DNA of 64,000 nucleotides from an uncultured Clostridia bacterium (GTDB taxonomy: Bacteria > Bacillota > Clostridia > Oscillospirales > Ruminococcaceae), in assembly GCA_947168885.1 (NCBI GenBank), contig CAMVNQ010000006.1, positions 162,371-226,370 on the forward strand. Direction: 5' to 3'. The notes below the pieces were generated by a model. It saw only the letters and a program-made list of their open reading frames with translations. It was not told the origin of the DNA and did no database searches. The translations under genes and the position numbers were made by a program. This document shows, in pieces, positions 44,811 to 52,716 of the stretch (position 1 is its first letter; each line of letters starts with the position of its first letter).

Positions 44811-45026
44811 ATGAAATGTGAAAAATGCGGTTCTTCAAATATTGTTGAGGGGAAACTTTATACTGGAACGAGCGGTTTAGTATTTACAACAGCAACTGGT
44901 TTATCTCAAAAGGAACATCTGTTTACGAAAAAGTATTCAACTTTAACTGCAAAGGGATGCAAAGATTGTGGCGCAATCTTTGATATTCGTATGGAAAATC
45001 CTCAAGCAATTACCGAAGACAAGTAA
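44811..45026 (+). CDS. Small zinc-ribbon protein
   Basis: 71 aa starting MKCEKCGSSNIVEGKLY, with a second CKDCGAIFDI pair about 45 residues on: two CxxC knuckles of a zinc ribbon. ATG 44811 follows TATAGGAGAGAAACTAAA and a promoter lies 95 nt upstream. It is monocistronic. Function unknown; no nearby partner suggests one. Confidence 0.7.
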   Translation: MKCEKCGSSNIVEGKLYTGTSGLVFTTATGLSQKEHLFTKKYSTLTAKGCKDCGAIFDIRMENPQAITEDK

Positions 45027-45088
45027 AAATTCTGTTTGTTGTGGTATTCGATTATATCTGAAGTTAAACTGTCAAATTCAGGTTTGTA

Positions 45089-45114
45089 GATCTTTTTCAT
45101 TCAAGAAAAAGATC
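45089..45114. terminator. Hairpin downstream of the zinc-ribbon gene
   Basis: A 10-bp perfect stem GATCTTTTTC / GAAAAAGATC with a 6-nt loop; no T-tail, so termination is doubtful. Confidence 0.35.
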
Positions 45115-45204
45115 GCTGCGTAAAAAGAAGTTTACTGAAATGTTTGAAAGCAAATTTACGATATAACAAGGAAAGTTGATTTTATGAAAAGAGGATAATA
45201 CATC

Positions 45205-45777
45205 ATGACGCTTGAATATAAAGTGAGCGCGGAACAGGCGCTCCAAAAGCTCAAAGAAGGCAATGAAAAATATTTATCAGCAAAGACCGGCTGCGGTGAT
45301 ATTTCACCCGAAGCAAGAAAACAGACCTGCGAGAACGGACAGCGCCCTTATGCCGTTATCGTGACCTGCTCGGATTCGCGTGTAATACCCGAAAGCATTT
45401 TCAGTGCAGGAATCGGAGATCTTTTCATAATCCGTGTAGCAGGAAATGTTATCGACGATCATCAGCTCGGTTCTATCGAATACGCTGCGGAACATCTTGG
45501 AATAAGGCTCGTGGTCGTACTCGGTCATGATCACTGCGGAGCCGTTGATGCTGCGATAAATCATGATCCAGAAGGCTATATCAAATTCATCACGGACGAA
45601 ATAAAGATCGCGATAGGTGATGAGACGGATGATTACAGAGCGTGCTGGCTGAATGTCCGTCACAGCGTGGAACTGATAGAACAGAGCTTTGAGATACACC
45701 GCGAGGAGGAGCATGGGCTGCGAGTTATCGGTGCACTGTACAGGCTTGCGGGCGGAAAAGTGGAATTTGAGATCTGA
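45205..45777 (+). CDS. Beta-class carbonic anhydrase
   Basis: 190 aa, interconverts CO2 and bicarbonate in the cytosol. The zinc ligands Cys55, His108 and Cys111 and the Asp57-Arg59 dyad are in place in VTCSDSRVIPE and LGHDHCGAVDAA. AGAGGATAATACATC precedes the ATG. It is followed 21 nt later by a PPC-domain gene, so the two are probably co-transcribed. Confidence 0.94.
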   Translation: MTLEYKVSAEQALQKLKEGNEKYLSAKTGCGDISPEARKQTCENGQRPYAVIVTCSDSRVIPESIFSAGIGDLFIIRVAGNVIDDHQLGSIEYAAEHLGIRLVVVLGHDHCGAVDAAINHDPEGYIKFITDEIKIAIGDETDDYRACWLNVRHSVELIEQSFEIHREEEHGLRVIGALYRLAGGKVEFEI

Positions 45778-45798
45778 CGTTATGAAAAAAGGTGAATT

Positions 45799-46233
45799 AT
45801 GGACTACAGAAATTTCAACAACACAATATATATCCGCATGGACCGCGGTGATGAGATAATCGGAACTATAATTGATATATGCAAAAAGGAACATATCAGT
45901 TCTGCGATATTCAGCGGCATCGGCGGCTGCCAAAAAGCTGAGATACAGACATTCATTCCGGAGACCGGAACTTTTGAAACGCAGACCATAGGAGGTATGC
46001 TGGAGCTTGTCTCGCTCAACGGAAACATCGTCACTGATGAGAACGACGGGTATTTCCATCACACTCACGCCATGTTCTCATATAAGGTCGGAAACGAGCA
46101 TCACACCGCCGCCGGTCATATCAAGTCGATAACCGTACTGTACACAGCGGAGATCGAGCTGAGACCCGTCATCGGCGGCACGATAAAACGGAAATCCGAC
46201 CCCGAGACCGGAACAGGATTCTGGGATTTCTGA
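45799..46233 (+). CDS. PPC (DUF296) domain protein
   Basis: 144 aa. YIRMDRGDEIIGTII, FSGIGGCQKAEI, LELVSLNGNI and HHTHAMFSYKVGNEHH are the PPC/DUF296 fold elements, with histidines able to bind metal. Stand-alone bacterial members form trimers and have been linked to DNA binding in plant AT-hook proteins; the bacterial function is not established. AAAAAAGGTGAATT is the ribosome site. Confidence 0.85.
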   Translation: MDYRNFNNTIYIRMDRGDEIIGTIIDICKKEHISSAIFSGIGGCQKAEIQTFIPETGTFETQTIGGMLELVSLNGNIVTDENDGYFHHTHAMFSYKVGNEHHTAAGHIKSITVLYTAEIELRPVIGGTIKRKSDPETGTGFWDF

Positions 46234-46258
46234 TCCGAATCGCTAATAAAATAAATTT

Positions 46259-46292
46259 AAAGCGGTCAGTTGTGAACCTGACCGCTTTTTTA
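46259..46292 (+). terminator. Terminator after the PPC gene
   Basis: AAAGCGGTCAG / CTGACCGCTTT, 11 bp, 8-nt loop, followed by TTTA. Confidence 0.85.
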
Positions 46293-46322
46293 TTGGTTCG
46301 CTTTAGCAAGAAATGTTAAACA

Positions 46323-46520
46323 TCAGTCACATCGCGAAAAGCTTGTCCTGTCAAACCGGTAAACAGTCCCGTAATCCCTGTCGATGCATTCAGTGAATGA
46401 AAAGCTGTCGAGGTCGTATATGCATGACCACTGGGTATCCGTACGCTTTGCAGCCGATAAAATGACGCTTTCTACGCTCATCGTCTTCGTGTGCTTCGTG
46501 CACCGTGAATTTATGAGCAT
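46323..46520 (-). pseudogene. C-terminal fragment resembling a choloylglycine hydrolase-like Ntn hydrolase
   Basis: The minus-strand reading HTKTMSVESVILSAAKRTDT then QWSCIYDLDSFSFTECIDRD resembles the C-terminal end of linear amide C-N hydrolases (bile-salt hydrolase / penicillin acylase group), which finish with a T-QW-YDL strand pair. Nothing upstream on that strand continues the gene, so only about 55 codons survive. The identification is from memory of the family pattern. The rest of the gap 46293-46714 is empty to my reading. Confidence 0.35.
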
Positions 46521-46714
46521 ACGGTTCTATTATTACATAGTCAAAATAATAACTTTTTTTAATATCACACTAAACAAGTAGTGTCAATACATGATACACT
46601 CACGAAAAGAAGTGCGATATGGCAGAATAAGTATTGAAAGCAAGCGGGTATGATTTAAACCAAAAACCGCGTGCGGGGTTTCCGTACACGGCAGATACAT
46701 ATTATAGATACGGC

Positions 46715-47512
46715 TTATCTTTGTAATATTATGAAGATCCATTGCAGGAGTAAGTGAAGCGGATACCAAATATAAAAGAAGTACTTTGAGAATATTGGAA
46801 AATGTCCTTTTTCCCCATTGTACAGGAAAGTTATGACAATTCCTGCGATCCACATCGGAAGAAGAATCTTCAAATAAATGTCTGCAGTTGGAAAATAGCC
46901 GGCTGTAACACTCATAATGATGAATACCAGCGGGATATATATTGCGAACCTCAGCAGCGGTTTGTCACGAAGCAGATCAAACAGCAGCATAAGTATGATA
47001 CCGCTGATTGCCCATTCTGCTTGCAGCAGCCAACTGACAGCCGTAAGTGCCGCGATAGCAAGGAGACGAAGAGGGAGTTTCCATGAACAATGTATCACAA
47101 TGAGTGACAGAAGCCCCAAAAACAGCGTCATAAGCACGCTCCACTGTAGAAACAGTGCGTATAGCGTAAACCCATCGGGATTTGTCAAAGAATGTGGTAT
47201 CTGAGTTATAACTGCAAAGATAAGAAGTCTCACAGCATATTTTGCTTTTGACTTGGTGTAATGATATCCCTCGGCAATAAAGAAGAAGAATACAGGTGGT
47301 GCAAAGAATTCTGCCGCTACCGAAAACTGAAAGAACGGTTTAACGGGAAAAACCCTGTAGATATTTACAGCCCAGTGACCGAGGGTCATTAAGAGAAGCG
47401 CAATGTATTTGAGAAGGTCACGATTGATGAACTGAAAGGCAAACTCTCTGCGAATCAGTCTACGGTCAAAAGATGAAAAACAATTATCTTTTTTTAATGA
47501 TTCTGTTTTCAT
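46715..47512 (-). CDS. TraX-family membrane protein
   Basis: 265 aa with about eight membrane helices. LLKYIALLLMTLGHWAVNIY and the C-terminal FSKYFFYIWYPLHLLLQWIFI match the TraX family (acyltransferase-like fold, named after F-pilin acetylation). In Firmicutes these are chromosomal and of unknown role, perhaps acetylating surface polymers. AAGAAGGTATTTT precedes the ATG and a good promoter lies just upstream. Confidence 0.85.
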   Translation of the reverse strand: MKTESLKKDNCFSSFDRRLIRREFAFQFINRDLLKYIALLLMTLGHWAVNIYRVFPVKPFFQFSVAAEFFAPPVFFFFIAEGYHYTKSKAKYAVRLLIFAVITQIPHSLTNPDGFTLYALFLQWSVLMTLFLGLLSLIVIHCSWKLPLRLLAIAALTAVSWLLQAEWAISGIILMLLFDLLRDKPLLRFAIYIPLVFIIMSVTAGYFPTADIYLKILLPMWIAGIVITFLYNGEKGHFPIFSKYFFYIWYPLHLLLQWIFIILQR

Positions 47513-47549
47513 AAAATACCTTCTTGATCATGTTTATCTCTTTTCTCTC

Positions 47550-47578
47550 ATTATATCACCTTTAAAATCGTATATCAA
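47550..47578 (-). promoter_or_regulatory. Promoter of the traX-like gene
   Basis: Minus strand TTGATA (forward 47573-47578), 17 bp, TATAAT (forward 47550-47555). Confidence 0.7.
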
Positions 47579-47602
47579 TACATACTCAAATGCAATATAG
47601 CA

Positions 47603-47725
47603 GTAAAAGCATACATAAACGGGACTGTATGTCCGCTTATGGAAATTCCGCTGAACGCTGTCAGTGCAATCTACGCAAGCAGAAGTGTGCTGACCGGTTT
47701 CGGCATTATCCTGAAAGGGCGGTAG
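47603..47725 (+). pseudogene. Orphan C-terminal coding fragment
   Basis: One plus-strand frame reads VKAYINGTVCPLMEIPLNAV then SAIYASRSVLTGFGIILKGR and stops at TAG 47723-47725. Codon choice (CTG, ATC, GGC, AAC) matches real genes of the window, but there is no start or ribosome site, so it looks like the tail of a deleted gene. Family not recognised. Further on in the same 310-nt gap a hairpin TGCATCGTC/GACGATGCA may end the ydcF-like gene. Confidence 0.35.
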
Positions 47726-47821
47726 TCTCCCTTGAAAACTGCATCGTCAGTATCACATCGGGAGGCAGACGATGCATGATTCCGTGTCGTACTTATTTAC
47801 TTATGAATGCTATTCTTGTGA

Positions 47822-48706
47822 TCATTTAAGCGGTGGAAGGGCGTGTATGTCATAGTTGTCGTAGTAAATATCAAATGCCGTTTTTACATCTCCGAAGATC
47901 TCAATAAGCGCCCCTGCCTGAAACATCGTGGAGAGCGTACCGGAAGGAGCCTTCCATGCGGCATTTGAAACTATCTCCAGCTTTTCATTTCCGGGCGTAT
48001 TCGCTCGGGTTATAGCTTCTGCTTTGAACAGAAGCTCTCCGGTCGCAATATGATAATCGCTCGATATGATCGCGAGTTTTTTTACAGAGGGATACAATGA
48101 TGTCAGAATATCATAAGTAAATATCGCATTCTGTGCGGTCGTAATAGAGTTATCCTCTACGATCAGGCGTCGTTTCTCAATACCGTGCTGTTCAAGCCAC
48201 TCTGACATTTCTCCCGCTTCGGATGCCGATTTGTTTTCGGCAGCAGTTCCGCCGCCTGTGCATACGATATATGCGTTTTTATACTTATTGGCGCTCGCAA
48301 GCGCAACATTGAGACGTTCCGTCAGCTCAGCCTTCATAGTACCGTCGGGATTAAGCTGAAACCCAAGCACTACGATGCACAGTTCGTCCGTATCGGGCAG
48401 ACCGTCCGGAAGCACATCATAATTCAAAGGTTTTCCAAGCTCCGGCGACCGCCAGATCTCCATTATGTCTGCAAAACGTTTACCCGCGCCCGGATCTGCA
48501 GCCGAAAGGTCATTCAGCAGTACGTTGATACGGTCATTTGCCTCCGCACCGTATGTGCCGTAATCAACAGCGATCTCTTCTATGATCTTCTGGACATCAG
48601 TCGGATTGGCATCAGACTTTGTACCGCACGCCGACATCATACCGAGCATAAGCAGAAGTGACAGAGCAATTGAACATATCTTTTTCATTGGTGCTTTTGC
48701 TTTCAT
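47822..48706 (-). CDS. Lipoprotein of the YdcF/SanA family (DUF218)
   Basis: 294 aa with a lipoprotein signal peptide (MKKICSIALSLLLMLGMMSA then Cys, lipobox MSAC). The DUF218 domain shows LCIVVLGFQLNPDGTMKAEL, VCTGGGTAAENKSASEAGEM and VEDNSITTAQNAIFT, the pattern of SanA/YdcF envelope proteins. It would act outside the membrane, perhaps on envelope precursors. An internal ATG (48688) may be the true start. It begins six nt after the HAD phosphatase gene and is surely co-transcribed. Confidence 0.85.
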   Translation of the reverse strand: MKAKAPMKKICSIALSLLLMLGMMSACGTKSDANPTDVQKIIEEIAVDYGTYGAEANDRINVLLNDLSAADPGAGKRFADIMEIWRSPELGKPLNYDVLPDGLPDTDELCIVVLGFQLNPDGTMKAELTERLNVALASANKYKNAYIVCTGGGTAAENKSASEAGEMSEWLEQHGIEKRRLIVEDNSITTAQNAIFTYDILTSLYPSVKKLAIISSDYHIATGELLFKAEAITRANTPGNEKLEIVSNAAWKAPSGTLSTMFQAGALIEIFGDVKTAFDIYYDNYDIHALPPLK

Positions 48707-48712
48707 TTTTTA

Positions 48713-49807
48713 TTATGCTGCCGGAGCAAGTTCTGCTGAGAAATCTGTCTTTATGACATTATTGCCATAGATAGTCGCAAATTCGTTTTTCATCGAAACG
48801 GTGTTGAATCCGAGTTTTTCGCATTCCTGTCTGAATTCCTCCGCAACATCAGGCTTGCCGTAATCACGTTCTGTATCGTCACAGAGCAGCATATATGCCT
48901 TGCCGCCGTTCTCAACGGTGTACTGACCCATGGAAAGATCGCCTGTGCTGTTGCCGAAAGCGATTACCGGTATGTCTCCGATCTCGTTGACTATGCTGAC
49001 TACCTTGTTCCAGCGCTCATTCTTGAACAGCATATTTCCCTCAAGAAGGATCTCGTCATCTGGAGTATATGTGTATTTCCTCGTTTCCGTATCACCGAGT
49101 CCGGTAGCTTCAAGAGAAACAGTGCTTCCGACGATATGATACGGCGGGACCCATTCGCCGAGAGCGTTCTTTATAACTTCGCGCACCATTGTACGCTCGC
49201 CTCCGCTTACAAGGAATATCCTGAAATCGTGTCCGGCAAGATATTTTACCACAGAGATCATAGGCTTATAGAAACCTTCGCCGTATGTCATTCCCTCAAA
49301 ACCGTTCGCGGGCGTTTCAAGAAAATTCCGTATATATGCCCGGTATTCATCGGGTGTGAAGCCCTTGAAACTCTCGGCGGTGATCTGTCCCGACGATCTC
49401 GGAGCTTTCGGAAGCTCCTCGTGGTTTATCAAAGCCTTTTCAAGCGCCTTACAGTATTCCTTGTCCTCCGGCTTTGCTTCATAAGTATTGTCGTGAAGAA
49501 GTCTGTGCATCATCAGGCATTGATCGAAATATGTCGGGAACAACTCGCCGATAAGCGTTCCGTCAACATCGAATACCGCTATCCTTTTTTCGGGCGGGAT
49601 AAACTTATCCGATTTTTCATCGGTGACTGATGCAACAAAGTCGATGATCGACTTTGCGTTCGGTGAACTTTCTGTCCAGTATTCGAGACCGTCGTTAACA
49701 TTTCCTGCTTTTACTGGGTTATTGCTGTACAGCGTAACGCCTGTCACGACGATAACAATTGTCAGAACTGCTGTGATGATCCCTGCGATCATATCTTTTT
49801 TCATCAT
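48713..49807 (-). CDS. Exported HAD-superfamily phosphatase
   Basis: 364 aa with an N-terminal membrane anchor (about 5-27) and an extracytoplasmic HAD domain: AVFDVDGTLIGEL (catalytic Asp pair), FLVSGGERT and AFGNSTGDLSM. It resembles phosphoserine phosphatase-like exported HAD proteins. With the following YdcF-family lipoprotein it forms a two-gene surface unit. Substrate unknown. Confidence 0.83.
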   Translation of the reverse strand: MMKKDMIAGIITAVLTIVIVVTGVTLYSNNPVKAGNVNDGLEYWTESSPNAKSIIDFVASVTDEKSDKFIPPEKRIAVFDVDGTLIGELFPTYFDQCLMMHRLLHDNTYEAKPEDKEYCKALEKALINHEELPKAPRSSGQITAESFKGFTPDEYRAYIRNFLETPANGFEGMTYGEGFYKPMISVVKYLAGHDFRIFLVSGGERTMVREVIKNALGEWVPPYHIVGSTVSLEATGLGDTETRKYTYTPDDEILLEGNMLFKNERWNKVVSIVNEIGDIPVIAFGNSTGDLSMGQYTVENGGKAYMLLCDDTERDYGKPDVAEEFRQECEKLGFNTVSMKNEFATIYGNNVIKTDFSAELAPAA

Positions 49808-49949
49808 TCGCTTTTACTCCTTGCGTGTTTCAATATGCATTATTCTGTTTTCAGCTTTGACAGCTATATTATCGTTTTAAAAAGTATCAGAAACTCTGAA
49901 AACGAATAAGCTATTCAATTAAACATTTATAAGTATATCACTATTCACT

Positions 49950-50246
49950 GTGATAGTCAATACATATTTCTGCCGGTGCAAGGTGACAACCCCGCAGGAG
50001 ACCGAGGAAGACATACAGCGCGAGATCGACGAGCTTATCGACAGTTGGAACATACCCGAGGGAATGAGCCTTGACGAGTTTATCGACAGGGTGAACAACG
50101 GAGAGCTGGAGGAGATCAGAGCGGAACAGGAAAAAGCGGCGGAGGTGTATGGGTATAGTGATTCGGGGCGGAAAATAAAGCATGAGGATTTTGTTGAAAC
50201 GCTTGACAATTTCGGTAAAAGTGGTATAATAGAAGAAAAAGTATGA
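49950..50246 (+). CDS. Hypothetical acidic protein, possibly a gene fragment
   Basis: Reads from GTG 49950 through EDIQREIDELIDSWNIPEGM to 50246 as a 98-aa Glu/Asp-rich helical protein. The first 12 codons look non-coding and there is no ribosome site, suggesting the tail of a larger gene. Its stop overlaps the next frame as ATGA. No family recognised. Confidence 0.4.
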   Translation: MIVNTYFCRCKVTTPQETEEDIQREIDELIDSWNIPEGMSLDEFIDRVNNGELEEIRAEQEKAAEVYGYSDSGRKIKHEDFVETLDNFGKSGIIEEKV

Positions 50247-50593
50247 AATTAACAAAACTGGCTTCCGACGGCAGTGTTGTTAATCCCATGAACGCCAAGC
50301 GCTACCAGATTGTTAAGAAAAATCTTGAAGTAAAAGAGGTGAGATGTATGATGACTTATTTAAGATTTTTGGGAATAATCAACGGGTTAGTAACATACGA
50401 ATACGGAAGATCTAAAGAAGAAATGATTGGGACGGTAAGTATGTCACAAAGTGATAATAAAAATTGTCAATTTGCTTATTATGAAAGCTCTAACATTAAA
50501 TCTTTTTGTGCATCAACCTCTCACGCGTTAATTATGATAAATAAATTTATTAAGAATAACAACTATCCACAAGAATACACATACGCTTGCTAA
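50243..50593 (+). CDS. Hypothetical protein
   Basis: 116 aa, start MKLTKLASDGSVVNPMNAKR, overlapping the acidic frame by ATGA. Residues about 34-116 are AT-rich in codon use compared with the neighbours. No known domain. A terminator hairpin follows 40 nt later. Possibly part of a small accessory insertion between the HAD/YdcF pair and the thiamine locus. Confidence 0.4.
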   Translation: MKLTKLASDGSVVNPMNAKRYQIVKKNLEVKEVRCMMTYLRFLGIINGLVTYEYGRSKEEMIGTVSMSQSDNKNCQFAYYESSNIKSFCASTSHALIMINKFIKNNNYPQEYTYAC

Positions 50594-50633
50594 TATTAAA
50601 GATTTCAGCAAGTTGCCTGCAAGTTAAGTATTT

Positions 50634-50664
50634 CAGCGCACACCTTCGGGTATGCGCTGTTTTT
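50634..50664 (+). terminator. Terminator
   Basis: CAGCGCA / TGCGCTG with inner CACC-TTCG-GGT and a TTTTT tail. Confidence 0.75.
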
Positions 50665-50686
50665 ATGTCCGAAAGGAGAAAACATT

Positions 50687-50764
50687 ATGAGCGAATACGG
50701 AAGCGGACTGACCTTCGGTCAGTGCTGTACAATGGACAAGGAGCGCATCAGGCACGCGCCGTAA
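50687..50764 (+). CDS. 25-codon peptide with a strong ribosome site
   Basis: MSEYGSGLTFGQCCTMDKER (first 20 of 25 residues) with GAAAGGAGAAAACATT directly upstream and an inner CTGACCTTCGGTCAG hairpin in its coding part. It lies between a terminator and the TPP riboswitch. It may be a truncated gene or a small protein; two adjacent cysteines are notable. Confidence 0.35.
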   Translation: MSEYGSGLTFGQCCTMDKERIRHAP

Positions 50765-50895
50765 TATTGCTGCTGTAAATCAGCATTTGTCCGGAACGGA
50801 TTGATTTATAGAAATAAATAATACAGCAGATAAGAAAAATGAAAAAAAGACTTGCAATTTGTATAAATATGGTGTATAATATCATAGTAAAAAAA

Positions 50896-50982
50896 AGACG
50901 GGGGCTTGTGGTACAGGCTGAGATAAAGGTAATGACCTTTGACCGTGGACCTGATTTGGGTAATGCCAGCGTAGGGACAAAC
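50896..50982 (+). ncRNA. TPP riboswitch (THI element)
   Basis: Contains the invariant CTGAGA (50918-50923), then GACC, ACCTGATTTGGGTAATGCC (50949 on) and AGCGTAGGGA, the thi-box consensus of the pyrimidine- and pyrophosphate-sensing arms. It stands before the thiamine genes, followed by a terminator that would be formed when thiamine diphosphate is bound. Confidence 0.95.
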
Positions 50983-50998
50983 CGGAGATTTTTGTTTT

Positions 50999-51034
50999 GC
51001 GGAGGCTTACCATTCGGTAGGTCTCTGCTTTTTT
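50999..51034 (+). terminator. Expression-platform terminator of the TPP riboswitch
   Basis: GCGGAGGCTTACC (50999-51011) pairs with GGTAGGTCTCTGC (51016-51028) through 13 pairs including three G-U, with a 4-nt loop and TTTTTT tail. Confidence 0.88.
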
Positions 51035-51048
51035 GTGAAAGGAAGTGA

Positions 51049-51171
51049 ATGACTGTTCCCGACGGTCTCGGGCGGATAGAAGGGGAGCGCCTTGTGTCTT
51101 GTATTTTGCGATGGGAACCCGTGTTTCGGGGTGAGAGGGAGAAAGTGATCTCCGACCGACGGAATATATAA
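51049..51171 (+). CDS. 40-codon leader ORF upstream of thiW
   Basis: Starts MTVPDGLGRIEGERLVSCIL with AAAGGAAGTGA just before the ATG and ends at TAA 51169-51171, which overlaps an ATG (51171) in frame with ThiW as TAATG. The position after the riboswitch terminator and the perfect coupling suggest it is translated and feeds ribosomes into thiW. No domain seen. Confidence 0.45.
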   Translation: MTVPDGLGRIEGERLVSCILRWEPVFRGEREKVISDRRNI

Positions 51172-51929
51172 TGTTCCGAAAAAAGCGAAAGAAGGAATTT
51201 CAAGTGAAGAATTCAAAGGTTATCAAACTGGTCGTGCTCTCTATGCTCGTAGCTCTCGGTGTAGTCATTTCCCCGATACTCAGAGTAGAGGGCATGTGCC
51301 CTATGGCTCATTTCATCAACATAGTATGCTCGGTTCTGCTCGGACCGTGGTACTCGCTGCTTTGCGCGACGCTTATCGGCATTATCAGAATGCTGCTTAT
51401 GGGAATACCGCCGCTTGCGCTTACCGGCGCGGTGTTCGGCGCATTCCTTTCCGGCGTATTATACCGGGTTTCGAAGGGAAAGATACTCTTTGCCGTGCTC
51501 GGAGAGGTGATAGGTACCGGATTTATCGGTGCGATCATTTCCTACCCCGTTATGACGTTCTTGTGGGGCAAGGAAGGTCTTAGCTGGCTGTTCTATGTGC
51601 CGTCGTTTACTGCCGGAACGCTTATAGGCGGAAGTATCGCATACGTTTTCCTGCGTAAGCTTGCCGATAACGGAATGCTTGTAAAGATGCAGGAAATGCT
51701 CGGTTCGCAGACTTATTCCGACAAGAGCAGCGTGATCTCTACGACGCTTACGATCGCCGCATTCGGAGCTATCGCGTTCGTTGTTATCGAGATACTTATG
51801 AATATTTTCGGACTTGCCGACCAGACATGGTCATACATAGCTTATGGCTCGCTCGGTGCTTTTGCCGCAGCCGCAGTCGTTTATTTCATAGTAAAGAAAG
51901 CAGGGAGGGGAAAAGTGGTTGATAAATGA
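51171..51929 (+). CDS. thiW: ThiW, thiazole-specific ECF transporter S component
   Basis: A membrane protein of about 240 aa with five to six helices; SMLVALGVVISPILRVEGMC and PPLALTGAVFGAFLSGVLYR are ThiW features. It binds hydroxyethylthiazole for the shared ECF energising module, which is not in this window. ATG 51171 overlaps the leader ORF stop; GTG 51204, with GAAGGAATTTCAA upstream, is the other and family-typical start. First gene under the TPP riboswitch, overlapping thiM. The C-terminal extension of about 60 residues adds further helices. Confidence 0.87.
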   Translation: MFRKKRKKEFQVKNSKVIKLVVLSMLVALGVVISPILRVEGMCPMAHFINIVCSVLLGPWYSLLCATLIGIIRMLLMGIPPLALTGAVFGAFLSGVLYRVSKGKILFAVLGEVIGTGFIGAIISYPVMTFLWGKEGLSWLFYVPSFTAGTLIGGSIAYVFLRKLADNGMLVKMQEMLGSQTYSDKSSVISTTLTIAAFGAIAFVVIEILMNIFGLADQTWSYIAYGSLGAFAAAAVVYFIVKKAGRGKVVDK

Positions 51930-52716
51930 GATAAGACGCTCTGTAAAAGAGCGCGCTCCGCTTATACACTGCATTACCAATTCTATATCCATAACCCGCT
52001 GTGCCGATGTAATACTTGCGTCAGGCGCACGCCCTATGATGGCGGAACACCCGAAAGAAGCGGCGATAATCACCCGTACAGCCGGAGCAGTGATGCTCAA
52101 TCTCGGCAATTTCACCGATGTGCGCGGTGAGTCTATGATGATATCTGCCGGAACTGCAAAAGAGAACGGTATTCCGTTCCTGCTTGATATCTGCGGTTCA
52201 GCCTGCCTACCGTCACGCAGAAATTATGCTGCCGATCTGATAAAGGCAGCAGTACCGTCTGTCATAAAGGGCAATGCTTCCGAGATAAAAGCCCTGTGTG
52301 ACAGCAGTTACAGTTCTTCGGGAGTAGATGCCGATCCGTTGCTCGGACTCGCGGAAACCGAGGGTGCGGCGGTAACTCTCGCCCGCCGGTACGGAGCAGT
52401 GGTTCTTGCAAGCGGAAGCACCGATATAGTTACCGACGGGATCCGACTTATCCGCATAAAAAACGGCACTTCTCAGCTCGCTTCTGTGACCGGTACAGGC
52501 TGTATGCAGGGCGCACTCTGCGCGGCGTATCTCTCATGCGGTAGTACGTTGGAAGCAGCTGCTGCCGCTTCCGTTGTATTCGGGATCAGCGGTCAGCTTG
52601 CCGAAACCGGAAAGGGTAGCGGAAGCTTCTTCACCGGACTCATGGATGCGCTTTCAACGATAACTGATGATTGTATAGAAAAATATACCGATACGGAGGA
52701 AACGATTCTTGAATAA
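51919..52716 (+). CDS. thiM: Hydroxyethylthiazole kinase
   Basis: 265 aa; phosphorylates the thiazole alcohol imported by ThiW. PLIHCITNSISITRCADVIL, ASGARPMMAEHP and the SVTGTGCMQGALCA motif with the active-site Cys are diagnostic. It starts at TTG 51919 behind GGGAGGGGAAAAGTGG, overlapping the thiW end by 11 bases. Confidence 0.94.
   Translation: MINEIRRSVKERAPLIHCITNSISITRCADVILASGARPMMAEHPKEAAIITRTAGAVMLNLGNFTDVRGESMMISAGTAKENGIPFLLDICGSACLPSRRNYAADLIKAAVPSVIKGNASEIKALCDSSYSSSGVDADPLLGLAETEGAAVTLARRYGAVVLASGSTDIVTDGIRLIRIKNGTSQLASVTGTGCMQGALCAAYLSCGSTLEAAAAASVVFGISGQLAETGKGSGSFFTGLMDALSTITDDCIEKYTDTEETILE

Noticed and set aside
46384..46581. Plus-strand 65-codon frame
   Set aside because: No ribosome site, AT-rich end, opposite to the better-supported hydrolase fragment.
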